Assembly: GCA_963616935.1 (NCBI GenBank)
Contig: CAVEMS010000001.1
Coordinates: 186,001-250,000 of the forward strand
Source of the DNA: UBA4951 sp963616935
Lineage (GTDB): Bacteria; Bacillota_I; Bacilli_A; RFN20; CAG-826
Length of the DNA stretch: 64,000 nucleotides
Direction: 5' to 3'
In this document: positions 61,718-64,000 of the stretch, piece after piece
Layout: each line of letters begins with the position of its first letter
How positions within the stretch are numbered: the first letter of the stretch is position 1
Program-made: the position numbers and the translations under genes
The notes under the pieces: generated by a model
The model's input: the letters and a program-made list of their open reading frames with translations, nothing else
What the model was told of the DNA's origin: nothing
Databases searched by the model: none

Positions 61718-62213
61718 CCCGACTTTGGTGCTCGTTTTGGGTCCAAAAGGCAGTGGCAAGGAACGATTCGAGAAATGCTACCGAAATTCCTTTTTGCAGG
61801 CTTTCCCGGTTCTGCCGCTCTACCAAGGGGTGATCAGCGGTTCGTCCTTTTGCGCGCTTTCTTCATTGGCTGACGAAAAGGATGTGTCGCTTGTGGTCAG
61901 AGCCAAGAACAAGGGCTATAGAATCATCGCGTATACCCTCTTTGCCGCTAGGTTGCTTTGTGCAGAGAGAAATCGGATTAAAGGCCTTATCGACGGCGTT
62001 AAGTGGGAGGCGGACGGATTTCGCGAGGAATACGAATCATTTTATTCGAATCTGCTCGATCTCTATTCCTATTTGGATATGGTCTTTTTCGTCAATAACC
62101 AAAAGGGGTTCGAGTTCTTGGGGGCCTATGGCATCGATGACGTCCCAGCCTCGGCTTTTGAAAAGGCACTTAGAAAGCAGAAGGCGGCAAGCGATAAGAT
62201 TCGAACCGCCTAG
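61701..62213 (+). CDS. Zeta-toxin-like P-loop protein with altered Walker A
   Basis: 170 residues from the ATG at 61701, with GGAGG at 61690-61694 inside the previous gene. LVLVLGPKGSGKERF near the start is a Walker A-like loop of the zeta/AAA_33 kind, but the Ser or Thr after GK is Glu, so nucleotide binding may be impaired. The middle is RNRIKGLIDGVKWEADGF and the C-terminus has LDMVFFVNNQ. Zeta toxins phosphorylate UDP-GlcNAc and are longer (about 270); this may be a reduced or inactive relative. Another small kinase-like family is possible. Confidence 0.5.
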   Translation: MQKSDNPTLVLVLGPKGSGKERFEKCYRNSFLQAFPVLPLYQGVISGSSFCALSSLADEKDVSLVVRAKNKGYRIIAYTLFAARLLCAERNRIKGLIDGVKWEADGFREEYESFYSNLLDLYSYLDMVFFVNNQKGFEFLGAYGIDDVPASAFEKALRKQKAASDKIRTA

Positions 62214-62266
62214 GCGAGAAACTTTTGATAGTCACGAAAAAAAGAAGTAGAATACATCACACATTT

Positions 62267-63151
62267 ATGGACAAGATCATTGCCACAGATCTAGACGGAA
62301 CGCTCTTCTATCCAAAGAAAACCGTGAAAATGGTCGAAAAGAAGAGTCGCCTTTTCATCGATCGTTTCGTTGATGACGGCGGCCGTCTATTGCTTGTGAG
62401 CGGTCGTTCGCGCTTTTCGTGCGAGAAACTTGCCAAAAAACTTGGAAGGCAATTCGATTTCGTTGCTTGCAACGGCTCTTGCATCGTCTCGAACGGCGTT
62501 TTGATAAAAGATTCGACCTTTGATGCTCAAAGCGTCAAAAGCATGATTGACGACGTCTATAAGACTCATCCTATCACGATGGCCATCCTTTTCACGAAAC
62601 ACCGTGGAATGATCATAAAAAGAAGCGATCTTACGAGACTCACCGTCCTTGGATATAAATGCTATATGCTCTTCCAATTCAATTATCGTGAGCTATTCGT
62701 TTGCAGCGACCGCATTTACTTCGAGGAATTAGAAAAAGGCGAGGTCTATAAGGTCATGTTCATGTTCGGCGCATCTAAGAAAAAGGCACCTATCGCCGAG
62801 AAGGCTTCATTGAAATTGGCCGAGGACTATCCGGAATATTCCGTGGCCTGGTCCTCACAAGTCGTCGAGGTCACGCCCAAAGGCGCGACAAAGAAGGATG
62901 GATTGCTCTTTTATCTTGATTACAACCACTATAATCACGATAATGTCATAGTTGTGGGGGATAGCGGCAACGATATTTCCATGTTCGATGCCTTCCCCAA
63001 AGAAAGCTTCTGCATGAAGCATTCCCCCGAAAGCGTGCAAAAACACGCTTCGCACCTCATTGAAAGATTCTACGAGCTTGAAGATTATGTCTACCCATCG
63101 GAGGAGAACGTCCCTCCAAGCACGAAGGAAGAAGAAGGAGAATCCAAATGA
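62267..63151 (+). CDS. Cof-type HAD-IIB phosphatase
   Basis: 294 residues from the ATG at 62267 (MDKIIATDLDGTLF). Motif I DLDGTLF, motif II LLVSGRSRF, motif III lysine in GATKKDGLLFYL and motif IV VVGDSGNDISMF; the IIB cap lies at about 85-190. Such enzymes dephosphorylate sugar phosphates or cofactors such as FMN and pyridoxal phosphate; the substrate cannot be read from the sequence. TAGAAT ends 13 bases upstream and there is no ribosome site. It overlaps the next gene by four bases. Confidence 0.88.
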   Translation: MDKIIATDLDGTLFYPKKTVKMVEKKSRLFIDRFVDDGGRLLLVSGRSRFSCEKLAKKLGRQFDFVACNGSCIVSNGVLIKDSTFDAQSVKSMIDDVYKTHPITMAILFTKHRGMIIKRSDLTRLTVLGYKCYMLFQFNYRELFVCSDRIYFEELEKGEVYKVMFMFGASKKKAPIAEKASLKLAEDYPEYSVAWSSQVVEVTPKGATKKDGLLFYLDYNHYNHDNVIVVGDSGNDISMFDAFPKESFCMKHSPESVQKHASHLIERFYELEDYVYPSEENVPPSTKEEEGESK

Positions 63152-64000
63152 ATCAGATTTCTGAAGTGTTGGCCACCCTTGAACACTATAAGGTAGCCAT
63201 CAGAGACACTCTCGAGTACACCTTGACGAGAGAGAATTACGACATGAACGCTTTCAACGAGAAGAAGAGAAGCGTTTTGGTCGAATTAGAGCAACCGACC
63301 CCGCTTAAGTCAATCATCGACAACAGCGGTGAAAACGGCCAAAAGTTAGAGAAACTCATCCGTGACTTCTATGATCAAGTCTATGGTGAGCACAGCACCA
63401 TTTTGAAAGCGGCGGAAGATGGCTTACGCGTCGATCACGCTCAGCATATCGCCATTTTCAAAGGTGTCGTCCCAATCCACGAGAACATCGAAGCGATGGT
63501 TAAGGGAATCGTCGCCGATGCTCATAAGAACAATGTCAATATCGAGGTCGCCGAAAATGTCGACAAACTTGAGGAAAGACTTTATAGAGCGGTTGCCTAT
63601 CTCACGATGACCAACCATCTTATCAAGCTTTTCGGCGACTATAACCAAGCCCGCCGCGAAGCCAAAGGCGAAGAAAGCGCCGCTAGCAAATTCATCGGAA
63701 ATGACATCAACGAAGTCATCCGTTTGCTTTCTGCCGTCCGTGGCAATAGCAACATCACCGATGAACGCTATATGTACGTCCAAGACAAGGTCTTCACACT
63801 CGTCGAATATATGACTGGCAAACGCGATCTTCCGATGGGCAAAGGCTTCGGTGAAGCCATCCGCGAAACGCAAGACGCCATCGGCGGCTTCGTTCGTGAG
63901 GTCGAGCCTCAATTCCGCGATGCCTATGTCCCATTCATCAACGAACTCGTCGAATCCGCCAAGAAAAACGGAAATAAAATCGGCGGCGGAGACAAAGCCC
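63148..64000 (+). CDS. Unidentified helical protein, 3' truncated by window edge
   Basis: At least 284 residues; the frame is open to the end of the window. GAAGGAG precedes the ATG, which overlaps the HAD phosphatase stop (ATGA). The sequence is hydrophilic, almost all helical (VLATLEHYKVAIRDTLEY, ENVDKLEERLYRAVAYL), without a signal peptide or membrane segment, and ends in a glycine-rich KIGGGDK. No family recognised. It is probably a cytoplasmic, abundantly translated protein judged by its regular codon choice, which is impression only. Confidence 0.65.
   Translation, partial: MNQISEVLATLEHYKVAIRDTLEYTLTRENYDMNAFNEKKRSVLVELEQPTPLKSIIDNSGENGQKLEKLIRDFYDQVYGEHSTILKAAEDGLRVDHAQHIAIFKGVVPIHENIEAMVKGIVADAHKNNVNIEVAENVDKLEERLYRAVAYLTMTNHLIKLFGDYNQARREAKGEESAASKFIGNDINEVIRLLSAVRGNSNITDERYMYVQDKVFTLVEYMTGKRDLPMGKGFGEAIRETQDAIGGFVREVEPQFRDAYVPFINELVESAKKNGNKIGGGDKA

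Noticed and set aside
61701..62213. Confident zeta toxin call
   Set aside because: The protein is too short and the Walker A Ser/Thr is Glu; only a tentative relation is kept.
1..64000. Prophage, insertion sequence or biosynthetic cluster
   Set aside because: No transposase, integrase, phage structural or biosynthetic core genes are seen; gene order is mostly housekeeping.

Overview
The window looks like a chromosomal segment of a low-to-mid GC Firmicute, probably an uncultured, reduced-genome gut member of the Bacilli (Mollicutes, Erysipelotrichales or RF39-like). This is inferred from gene content and order: cmk-der-hup, a DnaD-type replication protein next to nth, recU, gpsB next to a type B RNase P RNA, recA-rny-ymdB-miaB-miaA, RNA polymerase delta, PepF and YitT. 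TGA is used as a stop codon, so the code is the standard bacterial one. I see no sporulation genes (spoVS, often found between ymdB and miaB in Bacilli, is missing), no insertion sequence, no CRISPR array and no prophage.

Layout. 1-9.4 kb: nucleotide kinase and ribosome GTPase, HU, a very short CCA-adding-type enzyme, DnaD, endonuclease III, then recU and an exonuclease on the minus strand, gpsB, rnpB, pgsA, cinA and recA. 9.5-18.7 kb: a thiazoline-carboxylate hydrolase-like protein, two small membrane proteins, then an RNA-processing and tRNA-modification block (rny, ymdB, a miaB fused to a YmcA/YlbF-like domain, miaA, tcdA), fhs and a DUF951 protein. 18.8-26.1 kb: two CNNM/CorC paralogues and two large ABC transporters, each fusing ATPase and FtsX-like permease. 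26.2-35.3 kb: cold-shock protein, ychF, ispF, argS, rpoE, small membrane protein, cysQ-like phosphatase, nfu, pepF and a yitT that appears frameshifted. 35.4-36.5 kb: an unidentified small RNA and aldolase. 36.7-49.5 kb: a lipoprotein and a nucleobase salvage region (guaA, AzgA-type permease behind a purine riboswitch, uracil permease behind a leader with two terminators, upp, hpt, prs, guaB), interrupted by an AAA/DUF4143 ATPase with tandem repeats upstream. 49.7-50.2 kb: five tRNAs. 50.2-64 kb: pgi, an S1-domain protein, ispD, two HAD phosphatases, an ABC-F protein, tRNA-Leu, mgtE, pduL, metK behind a SAM riboswitch-like leader, hpf, a two-gene cassette with a zeta-like P-loop protein, and an unfinished gene at the edge.

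How it works together. Salvage predominates for nucleotides: transport (two NCS2-type permeases) feeds Upp and Hpt using PRPP from Prs, and GuaB/GuaA finish GMP. IspD and IspF point to the MEP isoprenoid pathway. The RNase Y block pairs the nuclease with a domain related to its known accessory factors. Regulation appears largely RNA-based: a purine aptamer, a SAM aptamer, a double attenuator and one unexplained small RNA. At least eleven genes have a -10-like hexamer ending only 6-13 bases before the start codon and no convincing ribosome binding site, which suggests leaderless or nearly leaderless mRNAs. All functions are inferred from sequence reading alone; no database search was run.
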